This document shows, in pieces, positions 50,932-60,439 of a stretch of DNA of 64,000 nt (position 1 is its first letter; the number at the start of each line of letters is the position of its first letter). The stretch comes from Natronorubrum sediminis (GTDB lineage: Archaea > Halobacteriota > Halobacteria > Halobacteriales > Natrialbaceae). Below the pieces are notes generated by a model. It was not told the origin of the DNA. It saw nothing but the letters and a program-made list of their open reading frames with translations, and did not search any database. The DNA lies in contig NZ_FNWL01000005.1 in assembly GCF_900108095.1 (NCBI RefSeq), positions 1-64,000 on the forward strand, written 5' to 3'. Position numbers and translations under genes: made by a program.

Positions 50932-52230
50932 TTATTCGCCGGGTCCGTACTTCGGACTGATATCGTCGCGGAGTCGTGCTTCGGCCGAGAGCTGATGAGC
51001 GTGAGTCCCCTCGAGTTCGCAGATTTTGGCAGCCCACGGAGCGATCCGTGCCGCACCCTCTTCGGTTGCCTCCTGATGGGTGAGCACCTTCAAGTACGTA
51101 TTGACCGTAATGCCGCTGCTGTAGCGGGCGACCTCCAACGTCGGGAGACTGTGGTTCGTTCCCACGGCCTTGTCGCCGAAGACGACCGGAGAGTAGTCGC
51201 CGAGGAACAGTGACCCGTAGTTGTGGAGGTCGTCAACGATCGAGCGCGGTTCGTCGATCATAACCTGTAGGTGCTCGATTGCGTACTCGTTGGCGACGTC
51301 TACGGCGTCGGACATCGTCTCAGCGACGAGGACTTCGCCGTTATTCTCCCAGCACTCCCGGGCAACGTCTTCGGTTCGAAGCTGCGTCGCCTGTTCGTCG
51401 AACGTTTCGATGGTCGCCTCGGCGATATCGCGATCGGTCGAGACAAGGATCGGCCGCGAGTTGGGGTCGTGTTCGGCTTGGGCGAGTAGATCCGTCGCGA
51501 CGAGGTCGACGTCGGCCGTCTCGTCGGTCAAGATAAGGACTTCGGAGGGACCGGCGAGGAAGTCGATTCCCACGTGGCCGAAGACCTGGCGCTTGGCTTC
51601 GGTCACGAAGACGTTGCCCGGGCCTGTAACCTTCGCAACGCTCGGGACGGACTCCGTCCCGTAAGCCATCGCAGCGATTGCCTGTGCGCCGCCGATGCTG
51701 TAAATCTCGTCCGCACCAGATCGGTCCATCGCGTACAGTTGGGCCGGCTGGATCCCCCCGTCCGCCTGGGGTGGTGCACAGGTAACGATTCGATCGACAC
51801 CAGCGACCGTCGCCGGTACGATGGACATTGCCGGGGCAGCGACGAGTGGGTGGCGTCCGCCCGGAACGTACGTGCCAACCGACTCAACTGGAACGACTCG
51901 CTGTCCGAGGCGGACGCCCTCTTCGAACTCCTTCTCGAAGCCCGAAATGTGTTCGCGCTGTTCCGTGTGGAACGCGCGAACGTTCTCGATCGTCTTATCG
52001 ATCGTTTCTTTCTCCGAATCGGTTAGTTCATCGGTCGCGTTTTCAATTTCGGTCTCAGAGACTCGAAATTCCTCGAGTTCGACGTCGTCGAACCGTTCGG
52101 TGTATTCGTGGAGGGCATCGTCACCGCGCTCGTTGACTTCCGAAAGGATGTCGTGGACCGCATCCGTTACGTCCTGTTCGATTCCGATAGAGACGTCTTC
52201 AGCCTCCTTGAGATACTCGATAGTACTCAT
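50932..52230 (-). CDS. Histidinol dehydrogenase-family protein, probably catabolic (HpsN-like)
   Basis: This 432-residue protein keeps the HisD fold and catalytic residues. Motifs are VESVGTYVPGGRHPLVA, IYSIGGAQAIAAMAYGTESV, VTGPGNVFVTEAKRQVFG, DLLAQAEHDPNSR (zinc Gln and His), YAIEHLQVM (catalytic Glu-His) and FGDKAVGTNHSLPTLEVARY. Several positions (GTYVPGGRHP, the EAKRQVFGHVGIDFLAGP run, GTNHSLPT) are closer in memory to sulfopropanediol 3-dehydrogenase HpsN than to biosynthetic HisD. No histidine genes are near. It likely oxidises an alcohol to an acid in two steps. Substrate inference is tentative. Confidence 0.8.
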   Translation of the reverse strand: MSTIEYLKEAEDVSIGIEQDVTDAVHDILSEVNERGDDALHEYTERFDDVELEEFRVSETEIENATDELTDSEKETIDKTIENVRAFHTEQREHISGFEKEFEEGVRLGQRVVPVESVGTYVPGGRHPLVAAPAMSIVPATVAGVDRIVTCAPPQADGGIQPAQLYAMDRSGADEIYSIGGAQAIAAMAYGTESVPSVAKVTGPGNVFVTEAKRQVFGHVGIDFLAGPSEVLILTDETADVDLVATDLLAQAEHDPNSRPILVSTDRDIAEATIETFDEQATQLRTEDVARECWENNGEVLVAETMSDAVDVANEYAIEHLQVMIDEPRSIVDDLHNYGSLFLGDYSPVVFGDKAVGTNHSLPTLEVARYSSGITVNTYLKVLTHQEATEEGAARIAPWAAKICELEGTHAHQLSAEARLRDDISPKYGPGE

Positions 52231-52298
52231 ATGCGTACGACTACCAATATCGTTTCCAGTGCATAAATCGTGGGGTCTACCGACTCACTGCCGAGGAG

Positions 52299-52733
52299 TC
52301 AGTCATTTCGGGGAACACAGTGAACGGGCACAGGGCTGAGTCGCAGAACCTTTTCCGTCGTGCTCCCGAGTAGGACGCGGTCGAAGCCCGAACGACCGTG
52401 GGTTCCCATGACGATCAAATCCACTCCGTTCGACTCCGCGTACTCGATAATTTGCTCGTGGGGAACCCCCGAGAGCACGGCCGACGAGAGCGTAACTCCC
52501 GCGTCGTCAGCCGCCGACTCGAGCATTTCGAACGACCGTGAACCGGCCTCTCGAAGTTGGTTCTGTATGGATTCACGTTCGATGTCGTTCGGGAGACCCG
52601 CGTAGGTGGTTTGATCGACTACGAACACCGTGTGAAGTGGCGCGTCGTACGTCTGTGCCAGGTCTACGGCATGATCGATTCCCTGTTTGGACAGGTCGCT
52701 GCCGTCGGTGGGAAAGAGAATTGTGTCGTACAT
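52299..52733 (-). CDS. Universal stress protein (UspA fold), copy 2
   Basis: This 144-residue protein begins MYDTILFPTDGSDLSKQGID and ends with the ATP-binding motif MGTHGRSGFDRVLLGSTTEK. It is a complete ATP-binding-type Usp domain. It is upstream of the HisD-like gene on the same strand, with 68 nt between them. It has its own TATA box about 29 nt from the ATG. Confidence 0.92.
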   Translation of the reverse strand: MYDTILFPTDGSDLSKQGIDHAVDLAQTYDAPLHTVFVVDQTTYAGLPNDIERESIQNQLREAGSRSFEMLESAADDAGVTLSSAVLSGVPHEQIIEYAESNGVDLIVMGTHGRSGFDRVLLGSTTEKVLRLSPVPVHCVPRND

Positions 52734-52755
52734 CCGACCCCAATATTCGAGAGAC

Positions 52756-52768
52756 GATATATTATAAC
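52756..52768 (-). promoter_or_regulatory. TATA box of uspA copy 2
   Basis: Minus-strand ttataatatatc is centred about 29 nt before ATG 52733, predicting a leaderless transcript. Confidence 0.6.
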
Positions 52769-52859
52769 TACGCGTTCATTCCGTCTCTTGGGAGAAAACG
52801 CATCCGCAGAACCACAATCTGGACGAACAGTTATTGTCCGGGCCAAGAAACGAACGATC

Positions 52860-53633
52860 ATGCACGAGGGCAGAACGATCATCGTCACCGGTTCGAGCGG
52901 CGGAATCGGCCGAGAGATCGCGCTACGGTTACTCGACGAGGGAGCGAACGTCGTTCTCGCAGCACGAAGCGATGGCATCGAGGAGACGGCGACCCTAGCC
53001 GATGCAGACGACCGCGCCCTACCGTATCGAACGGATGTGACTGACGAGACGGCAGTCGAAAGTGTAATCGATAAGACGATCACCGCGTTCGGTGGACTCG
53101 ACGGCGTCGTGAACAACGCCGGTATTGCCGGGCCGACCGCTCCCGTTACCGAGATCGACGCGAGCGATTGGAATCGGACGATGGCGGTCAATGCGATGGG
53201 GCCGTTCTTCGTGGCGAAGCACGCGACGCCCCACCTCGTCGAGAGCGAGCGAGCGAGCATCGTGAACATCTCTTCGATCAGCGGGAAACGTCCCCTCGAG
53301 AACCGAACGCCGTACACAGCGTCGAAAATGGCGGTGATAGGACTCACACGCACACTCGCGTTCGAGTTGGGGGACGACGACGTGACGGTGAATGCAGTTT
53401 GTCCGGGACCGACCGCCGGTCCGCGAATCGAACGGGTTATCGAAAATCAGGCCGAACAACGTGGACTCTCGTACGAAGAGGCGAAGCGAGCGGTATTCGC
53501 GGACGACGCTGCGCTGGGTGAACTGGTCGATCCGGAAGACGTCGCTGAAGCGGTGTCATTTCTGCTCGGGCCGAACGCTCGACAGATTACTGCTCAAGAT
53601 ATCAACGTTGATGGTGGAACAGTTTGGTACTAA
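52860..53633 (+). CDS. Short-chain dehydrogenase/reductase
   Basis: ATG 52860 gives 257 residues. IIVTGSSGGIGREIALRL, NNAGIAGPTAP, NISSISGKRP and YTASK mark a classical SDR, and it ends ITAQDINVDGGTVWY. Frames open far upstream (to 52557) overlap the Usp gene and are not credible. It converges with the second IclR gene with 6 nt between stops. That regulator may control it or the iron alcohol dehydrogenase. Substrate unknown. Confidence 0.9.
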   Translation: MHEGRTIIVTGSSGGIGREIALRLLDEGANVVLAARSDGIEETATLADADDRALPYRTDVTDETAVESVIDKTITAFGGLDGVVNNAGIAGPTAPVTEIDASDWNRTMAVNAMGPFFVAKHATPHLVESERASIVNISSISGKRPLENRTPYTASKMAVIGLTRTLAFELGDDDVTVNAVCPGPTAGPRIERVIENQAEQRGLSYEEAKRAVFADDAALGELVDPEDVAEAVSFLLGPNARQITAQDINVDGGTVWY

Positions 53634-53639
53634 CTGACT

Positions 53640-54401
53640 CTACCGACTCGCGAGGCTCAGTTCGATCGCGTTCGCCGCCCCCGTCACAATTTCGGGGAGT
53701 TCCTGTCGAAATCGCTCCCCGCGAAACCGATTCTCCGGACCGGAAACGGCAATCGACCCGAGAAGTTGTTCTTCGTGGACGATGGGGCTGCCGACGGCTC
53801 TGAAACCCTCGAACGTTTCCCCGTCGTTCAGGGCATAGCCACGGTCTCGGACGATTTCGAGTTCCTCGAGTAGCTCGTCGACATCGGTAATCGAACGGTC
53901 GGTTACCTTCTCCAGAGAGTTGGTCTCGACTATTTTTCGGACGGACGACTCCGGAGTGTGAGCGAGAATTGCCTTACCAGCCGCGATATTATGCAGTGGA
54001 ACGCGCTTACCGATTTCACCGTACGGTTGGACCGCTCGTTCGCCCATCGCCTTCTCGAGGTAGACGCCCTTGCCGTGCTCCTCGACCATCAGCCAGACGA
54101 TTTCGCCGGTTTCCTTCGCCAATTGCTCCATCGATGGCATGGCGACGTCGGCGAGTTCGATCCGGTTTTTCGCCTGGATGCCGTAGTGAAGACACTTCAA
54201 TCCAACTCGGTACGTTCCCTCGCTCTTTATGAGAAATTCGTGTTCGACGAGCGTGGTCAGATGATCGTGGGCAGTGCTTTTCGCAATCCCTCGTTCTGAA
54301 GCGATTTCCGTTACACCCGCACCATCGAGTTCGTGAACCGCGTTTAGTACACCAAACAGATTGTCGGCCGATTTAACGGTCTGGGTTCGGTCGTTCGCCA
54401 T
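53640..54401 (-). CDS. IclR-family transcriptional regulator (copy 2)
   Basis: This 253-residue protein has the winged helix at about 10-65 (GVTEIASERGIAKSTAHDHL) and the IclR effector domain with HNIAAGKAILAHTPESS and AVGSPIVHEEQLLGSIAVSG. It is related to copy 1 at 41968 but clearly diverged. Targets may be the SDR, symporter/HisD group or iron alcohol dehydrogenase nearby. A weak TATA-like tacttatgc is about 29 nt upstream. Confidence 0.88.
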   Translation of the reverse strand: MANDRTQTVKSADNLFGVLNAVHELDGAGVTEIASERGIAKSTAHDHLTTLVEHEFLIKSEGTYRVGLKCLHYGIQAKNRIELADVAMPSMEQLAKETGEIVWLMVEEHGKGVYLEKAMGERAVQPYGEIGKRVPLHNIAAGKAILAHTPESSVRKIVETNSLEKVTDRSITDVDELLEELEIVRDRGYALNDGETFEGFRAVGSPIVHEEQLLGSIAVSGPENRFRGERFRQELPEIVTGAANAIELSLASR

Positions 54402-54934
54402 CGCCCGAGTAATCGACGGTGATTCGCATAAGTACCGTGATCAACTAAAAACCGAAACGGGTTCGGTATTGGCGAACGGACGTTCCGGGGGGACTAAAAG
54501 AAGGGAGTACGAACCGGATCAAAAGCCAGCGGCGTTCGGTAACACGGAACGCGAAACTAACAGAATCTTCCTACAAGGTATTATAGGAAGGTTTTATTTC
54601 ACCGGTGGAAAGAAGAAATATGGCCACACGTAGAAAAGCATTACACAAATAATACTGTAATGCCTTTGCTATCCGGTAACAGCGAACAATCAACGGATGA
54701 CGATCCGTAGATTGACATCGGTTGTAGAAGTCGAGCCGGGTTGAAAGATAAAGTAACTGATTATACATTTCTCATGACTATTTAGTTTAGTATCTCCGTG
54801 GCTGTTGTTCGTTTAGTAGCTAATTCGGCCACTGTGTATTCTGGTTATATCAACCTTATTATTATTCTCGTAAACTGTAAGAAGGGACCGACAGCATCAA
54901 TCCCGAGTAAGTGTCCAATAATAGAGAGAAGGAG
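54402..54934. other. Gene-free AT-rich region
   Basis: About 530 bp separates the IclR gene from the iron alcohol dehydrogenase. From about 54,560 the sequence becomes AT-rich with short repeated runs such as ataggaag and aaataat. No frame has protein-like composition and I saw no recognisable transposase. Confidence 0.4.
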
Positions 54935-56194
54935 TTATTCGACGCTGGAGTTCGTGTTTGACCGCCGGGAGCTATCCGGATCTAACGACCCACCGTAAAG
55001 GTCGATATAGAGACCCTCGATTTCGTCTTTCGTTGGCTTCCTCGGATTGTTGGCAGGAGATCCGGACTCGATTGCATCTTGAGCCATCTTCGGAACGACT
55101 TCCCTGTACGCCTCTCGACCAGGAACTTCACCGAAGTCCTCGAGGTACGACGCGAGTTCGACGTCCGTACACAGTTCGAAAACGGCGTCGCTGGCTTTTC
55201 TCGCAGCCACTTGATCCGGGTCGGCGTCATCAGCAACGTCGAATAGGCGGGCAATTTCCGCGAACTTTTCCGGTGCGGCCATCGCGGAAAACTCCATCAC
55301 GTACGGGAGCAAAAGTGCGTTGGCGAGTCCGTGTGGAATGTGAAGTTGTGCTCCCAGCGGCCGGGCCATGCCGTGTACCAGGGCGACGGACGAGTTGGTG
55401 AACGCCTGTCCTGCTTGGAGTTGTCCGATCATCATCTCCGTGCGAGCTTCGATGTTCTCTCCGTTGGCCCACGCTTTCGGGAACCACGTCGCTATTCGTC
55501 GGATCGCCGAGCGAGCGTAGTCGTCCGAAACGCCATGAGATTTGACCGAAACAAACGCTTCGATAGCGTGCGTGAGAGCATCGATCCCGGTGAACGCCGT
55601 GTGATTCTGTGGCAGTGAGACCGTGAGTTCGGGATCTTCAATCGCGACGTCTGGGACGACGTGCTCGGAGACCACCAGGAATTTAGTCGACGTTTCGCTA
55701 TCGGTGACGACGATCGATCTAGTGGCTTCGCTTCCGGTACCAGCGGTGGTATTGACGGATACGAGCGGTGGAATCGGATTCGGGACACCCTCGTATCCTG
55801 CTTCGTCGACGGCGAACTCTCGAATCGACCCGTCGTTCGTCGCCAAGACGCCGACGGCTTTGCCCGTGTCGATGGAAGAACCACCGCCTATCGTGACGAT
55901 AACGTCACAGTCTTGGGCCTCCCAGCGAGCGTGGGCTTCCTCCACGTTCGTTACGGTCGGGTCCGGCCTGACATCTGTGTAAGTGACCGTCTCGATACCG
56001 GCATCATTGAGGTTCTCGAGGACTTGTTCGCCGTGAATATCGAATATTTGTTTCGTTGCGATAACGAGCGCTTTGCTCCCGTGGAGCGTCGCGTACTCAC
56101 CAACGTTCGTGACGGCTTCGCGTCCGAGCACAATTGTCGGTGGTGAGACGACGACGCGCGTTCCGTGAGCTGGCGTGGGATATTCGGGTTGCAT
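54935..56194 (-). CDS. Iron-containing alcohol dehydrogenase
   Basis: This 419-residue protein has the group III ADH layout. An N-terminal NAD domain carries DVIVTIGGGSSIDTGKAVGV, then VNTTAGTGSEATRSIVVTD. The metal-binding half has GIDALTHAIEAFVS and MARPLGAQLHIPHGLANALL, which hold the Asp and His ligands. Substrates include butanol, lactaldehyde, 4-hydroxybutyrate and, in the ADHFE1 branch, 4-hydroxybutyrate/2-oxoglutarate transhydrogenation. It is divergent from a D-2-hydroxyacid-dehydrogenase-like flavoprotein, which makes a 2-hydroxyglutarate cycle worth considering. Its C-terminal end is Ser/Asn-rich. Confidence 0.9.
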   Translation of the reverse strand: MQPEYPTPAHGTRVVVSPPTIVLGREAVTNVGEYATLHGSKALVIATKQIFDIHGEQVLENLNDAGIETVTYTDVRPDPTVTNVEEAHARWEAQDCDVIVTIGGGSSIDTGKAVGVLATNDGSIREFAVDEAGYEGVPNPIPPLVSVNTTAGTGSEATRSIVVTDSETSTKFLVVSEHVVPDVAIEDPELTVSLPQNHTAFTGIDALTHAIEAFVSVKSHGVSDDYARSAIRRIATWFPKAWANGENIEARTEMMIGQLQAGQAFTNSSVALVHGMARPLGAQLHIPHGLANALLLPYVMEFSAMAAPEKFAEIARLFDVADDADPDQVAARKASDAVFELCTDVELASYLEDFGEVPGREAYREVVPKMAQDAIESGSPANNPRKPTKDEIEGLYIDLYGGSLDPDSSRRSNTNSSVE

Positions 56195-56761
56195 GGATTA
56201 CGGTAGGTGATTTGCGACGCCGATACGAACGTACCGGTCGGCGGTGCGTGTGGAACGATGAGAGCCGAGAAGAAATAATCGACGCTCGAAACGACGACGT
56301 GAATGACGAGCGTCGGGACCCCTCGAGCACGATAGAGCGGGCGAACGAGTCCAATTGCGAAGGAGTCCAATATCGTGAGGATAGTCGGTGAGTATCCGAC
56401 TGAGTACGGTCGAGAATACGATGTTCTGCTAGTGAAATTATTTGGCGGCTGCAACAGCGCTCCCTTCACAGCCAGCACGAAATGCGAAAGCGCACACCCA
56501 ACAGCGAGGCACAGCCGACACGGTGTTCTTACTGAGTTCGATCACGTTCACCGGCCGCTGGGGTTCGCTGACGAATAACCGTATACACCATGATTCTGTC
56601 ACATTATATCTTGGTCTGGGTACTCTCGTCCGTTCGCTATTCGAAACGACTGTGGTCTACGGAGGAGGCCGTTTGCGTCGACGACAGAGTAGTCCGTCAC
56701 CAGTCTTCAATATGAGACCAACAACAGTGTTTATAATGATCGATGTTCGAGGATACCGACG
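56195..56761. other. Divergent promoter region
   Basis: No gene is supportable in this 567-bp stretch. Its right end holds the TATA box of the FAD/Fe-S gene. The open frames inside are shadows. Confidence 0.4.
56730..56737 (+). promoter_or_regulatory. TATA box of the FAD/Fe-S oxidoreductase gene
   Basis: The tttataat at 56730-56737 lies about 28 nt before ATG 56762, predicting a leaderless transcript. Confidence 0.65.
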
Positions 56762-59746
56762 ATGGCCGTCGAAAAGCCCCGGGACGACCGAAGTAGCTAC
56801 GAGGCGTTTCGAAGTGTGCTCGAGAACGACTACGATGACGTCAGCGAATACGCCGATCTAGCGAACGATCTTCGATCTGCTGTCGAGGGAGAGGTTCGAT
56901 TCGACGAGTACGCACAGGTGCTGTACTCGAGTGACGGGAGCATTTACCAGGCTCGACCCGCGGGTGCTGTTCTTCCGAGGGACGCGAAGGACGTTCGCAA
57001 TGCCCTCCGCGTCGCGAACGAACACGAGGTGCCCGTTATCGCTCGCGGGGCAGGTTCATCCCTCGGCGGTCAGGCGGTGGGTCCGGGATGCGTCGTTCTC
57101 GATATGACGACGTACATGGACGAGATTCTCGAGGTCGACGTCGAACGGCGACGAGCGCGCGTCCAACCGGGGGTCGTTCAGGATCACTTCGACGACCGTG
57201 TCGCCCAGCATGGACTGCAGTTCGCCCCGGATCCGGCTTCCTCGAACCGCGCCACGATCGGGGGCGGCATCGGAAACAACTCGACTGGAGCCCACTCCGT
57301 TCGATACGGTATCACCGACGCCTACACCGAGGAGTTGAAAGTCGTCCTCGCCAACGGCGAGTTGATCCACACGCGAGAAATCGAACTCGACTCTGCGGAG
57401 TACGAGAGAATCGTGGCGAAGGACGACCGTGAAGCGAGCATTTACGAAACCGTTCGATCGATCGTCGAGGAGAACGAAGACGAGATCAAGGCCCGCTATC
57501 CGGACCTCAAGCGCAACGTCTCCGGTTACAATCTCAACAAGGTACTCTACGAGAACGAGGCGGGTCAGGAGATCATCAACCTCTCGAAGCTCTTCGTCGG
57601 CGCAGAGTCGACGCTCGGCGTCGTCGTGGAAGCAGAAATTAGTCTCGTCACGCTCCCCGAAGAGACTGCACTCGTCCTCTACTGTTTCGAGGACCTGATC
57701 GACGCGCTGAAGGCCGTTCCCGAGGCCCTCGAGTTCGATCCCAGCGCTGTCGAGTTGATGGACGACGAGGTGTTCAGACTCGCGCGCGAATCCGAGCAAT
57801 TCTCCCGGTACGAGGAACCGATCCCCGACGAGACGAACGCGGCGTTGATGGTGGAGTACGATTCTGAACTCCACGACGATTTCACGGAAGCGATCGAACG
57901 GACGACCACCCACTTCGTCGATGACGGCGATGCGTTCGACGCGATCGAAGCGTACAGCGAGGACGATCAGGAGGACATCTGGAAGCTTCGGAAGGCAGCG
58001 ATTCCGCTGTTGATGGGCCTCGAGGGCGATCCGAAGCCCTACCCGTTTATCGAGGACGCGACGGTTCCGCCGTCGGAACTCGCAGCGTACGTCGAGACGT
58101 TCATGGAGGTCCTCGACGACCACGAAACGTCGGCCGCTTACTTCGCCCACGCGGGCAGCGGGACGCTTCACATTCGACCGATCCTCAATCTCAAGGAAGA
58201 CGACGGTATCCAGACGATGCAGTCGATCACCGAGGACGTGACCGACCTCGTTTTAGCGCACGAAGGGTCGTTTTCGGGCGAACACGGGGACGGGCTCGCG
58301 AGAACGGCGTTCAACCCGAAGATGTACGGCGAAGACCTCTGGAGTGCGTTTCAGGGCGTCAAATCGGCCTTCGACCCCGACTGGCGGATGAATCCGGGGA
58401 AGGTCGTCTACACCGACGACAATCCCACTGATATGCGAGAAAGCCTCCGGTACGGGGAGGGATACAGCTCGATCGAGCCACAGACGAAATTGGATTTCTC
58501 GGACGAGGGCGGGTTCTCGCACCTGGTCGAGTTGTGTAACGGCTGTGGCACCTGTCGCCAGACCGATGACGTGATGTGTCCCACGTACCGGGGGATGAAA
58601 GACGAGATTGCGACGACCCGTGGTCGCGCGAACATGCTTCGCGCCGCGATTTCCGGTGATCTTCCCGAGGAAGAGCTGTATTCGAAGCGCTTCCAGGAGG
58701 AAGTACTGGATCTCTGTGTCGGCTGTAAAGGCTGCAAAAACGACTGTCCGACCGGCGTCGACGTCGCGAAACTCAAAGCCGAGACGAAGTATCAGTATCA
58801 CGAACGCGAAGGGATCGGGCTGCGAGAGCGGCTGTTCGGCAACATCGATACGCTCTCGAGACTCGGGAGCTCGGTCGCGCCGCTCACAAACGTCGGCCAG
58901 AAGATTCCAGGGAGCCGGCTGGTAATGGAGAAGGTAGCCGGGATTGCACCAGAACGCGAACTCCCCTCCTTCCAGCGGGAAACGCTCCAGAAATGGTACG
59001 CTAAACGCGGGTCGCGCGTGAGCGCGGCGGAAGCCGATCGAAAGGTGGTGTTGTTCCCCGATACGTATACGAATTACAGCTCCCCTCGAGCCGGAAAAGC
59101 CACCATCGCGGTACTCGAGTCCGCAGGCGTCCACGTCGACATACCGCGAGATATCGCCCCGAGTGCGCGCGCAGCGTACTCGGTGGGCATGCTCGACGCG
59201 GCCGAAGAGCGGGCCCGACAGAACGTCGACGTGTTTTCTGCGTACATAGAGGAGGGGTACGACATCGTCGCTATCGAACCGTCCGACGCCGTCGCGTTTC
59301 AGGACGAGTACCTCGATTTGCTACCCACAGCGGACGCGAAAACGGTTGCAACGCACGCCTACGGCATCAGTGAGTACCTGGATACCTACCGACTCGTCGA
59401 GCAATTACCGCTCGAGGAGACGGACGAGACGCTCTCCTACCACGGGCACTGCCACCAGAAGGCGACCGGAAAAGATCACCACGCCGTCGGCGTCCTCCGG
59501 CGTGCCGGCTACGAAGTCGACCCGATCGAGTCCAGTTGCTGTGGAATGGCCGGATCGTTCGGGTACGAAGCCGAACACTACGATCTCTCGAAAGCGATCG
59601 GTGAACGGCTCTACGAGAAATTAGACGAGAGTGGCGGCACCCCGGTCGCCCCAGGTGCATCCTGTCGGAGCCAGATACGCGATCGGGAGACTCGAGCGGA
59701 AACGCCCCCGCACCCGATCGAAAAGGTACACGAACGGCTCTCTTGA
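56762..59746 (+). CDS. FAD-linked oxidase fused to Fe-S and CCG domains (D-2-hydroxyacid dehydrogenase, YdiJ-like)
   Basis: This 994-residue protein is a three-part fusion. The FAD-binding domain (about 60-240) has ARGAGSSLGGQAVGPGCVVL, and the oxidase C-terminal domain follows to about 560. Two ferredoxin-type motifs come next, CNGCGTCRQTDDVMC and CVGCKGCKNDCP (about residues 590-665). A CCG-type domain ends the protein, with YHGHCHQKATGK and SSCCGMAGSFGYE. This is the layout of YdiJ/D-2-hydroxyglutarate or D-lactate dehydrogenases that feed electrons to the quinone pool at the membrane face. The TATA box fixes the start. Confidence 0.92.
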   Translation: MAVEKPRDDRSSYEAFRSVLENDYDDVSEYADLANDLRSAVEGEVRFDEYAQVLYSSDGSIYQARPAGAVLPRDAKDVRNALRVANEHEVPVIARGAGSSLGGQAVGPGCVVLDMTTYMDEILEVDVERRRARVQPGVVQDHFDDRVAQHGLQFAPDPASSNRATIGGGIGNNSTGAHSVRYGITDAYTEELKVVLANGELIHTREIELDSAEYERIVAKDDREASIYETVRSIVEENEDEIKARYPDLKRNVSGYNLNKVLYENEAGQEIINLSKLFVGAESTLGVVVEAEISLVTLPEETALVLYCFEDLIDALKAVPEALEFDPSAVELMDDEVFRLARESEQFSRYEEPIPDETNAALMVEYDSELHDDFTEAIERTTTHFVDDGDAFDAIEAYSEDDQEDIWKLRKAAIPLLMGLEGDPKPYPFIEDATVPPSELAAYVETFMEVLDDHETSAAYFAHAGSGTLHIRPILNLKEDDGIQTMQSITEDVTDLVLAHEGSFSGEHGDGLARTAFNPKMYGEDLWSAFQGVKSAFDPDWRMNPGKVVYTDDNPTDMRESLRYGEGYSSIEPQTKLDFSDEGGFSHLVELCNGCGTCRQTDDVMCPTYRGMKDEIATTRGRANMLRAAISGDLPEEELYSKRFQEEVLDLCVGCKGCKNDCPTGVDVAKLKAETKYQYHEREGIGLRERLFGNIDTLSRLGSSVAPLTNVGQKIPGSRLVMEKVAGIAPERELPSFQRETLQKWYAKRGSRVSAAEADRKVVLFPDTYTNYSSPRAGKATIAVLESAGVHVDIPRDIAPSARAAYSVGMLDAAEERARQNVDVFSAYIEEGYDIVAIEPSDAVAFQDEYLDLLPTADAKTVATHAYGISEYLDTYRLVEQLPLEETDETLSYHGHCHQKATGKDHHAVGVLRRAGYEVDPIESSCCGMAGSFGYEAEHYDLSKAIGERLYEKLDESGGTPVAPGASCRSQIRDRETRAETPPHPIEKVHERLS

Positions 59747-60439
59747 ACGGACAGCGACCTCGGCGGGCAAGGAGCCGACAGTTCGAACGTTCACGGTGAC
59801 GAATCGTCCGTCGGTACCCGGTAGAATTTTCTACACACATAATCAACCGCCAATATTTGACGATCACGACGAGAGTTCTGTCGGGAATCGTAATCTATCC
59901 TCGAGAAGATTCAGTAGAACGTTCAACAGAGCCGTACGAGCGTCGGTGCGTACACAACGTCGATACACGGACTAAGACAGTCGGACGGGGAGTCGTTCGA
60001 TGACGAGCGACCGATAACCGGTTCGAGTGTCTCACCGTCGGCGAATCGCTCGAGCACGCCGTACTGGTGCTCAGCACTCTAAGAGAGTATAGACATCGTC
60101 AGAAGCAGAAAAAAGCGTTCGGAGGAACTGTTGCTTATTCCCTCGAGAATGCTGACACCGGCGCGTCGGCCAGAATACCACCGAGTCGCTACTACGAATT
60201 TGAGTGATTAGTTCTAATGGTCATTGCTGGATCGAGCGCGCGTTTTCGGACGTAGACAGCGTTGAAAACACACACCTCGCTCGGCCACCCGTCTCTGTAC
60301 ACCCTCACCCGACTCTGAACCCCACCTTCGGTAGTCGTATTTCCACCGTGATGAAATATGTGCGAAAAAAGCGGCTGGCGATGCTATCGGCCGGTGTACT
60401 CTCGACTCCGGCGATCCTCGAGCCCCGAACGAGCCGTTG
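59747..60439. other. Gene-free region upstream of pssD
   Basis: About 690 bp separates the flavoprotein stop from the pssD stop. Short frames occur on both strands but lack start signals and motifs. One minus-strand stretch near 60,075-59,925 is protein-like in composition but only about 50 codons and without an ATG. Confidence 0.4.

Noticed and set aside
50932-52230. Biosynthetic histidinol dehydrogenase (hisD)
   Set aside because: Family and catalytic residues fit, but there are no histidine genes near and the gene is next to a transporter pair. Kept as HisD-family, catabolic by inference, instead of a firm hisD call.
57056-58171. 371-codon minus-strand frame inside the FAD/Fe-S gene
   Set aside because: It lies wholly inside an intact 994-codon gene and shows no motif.
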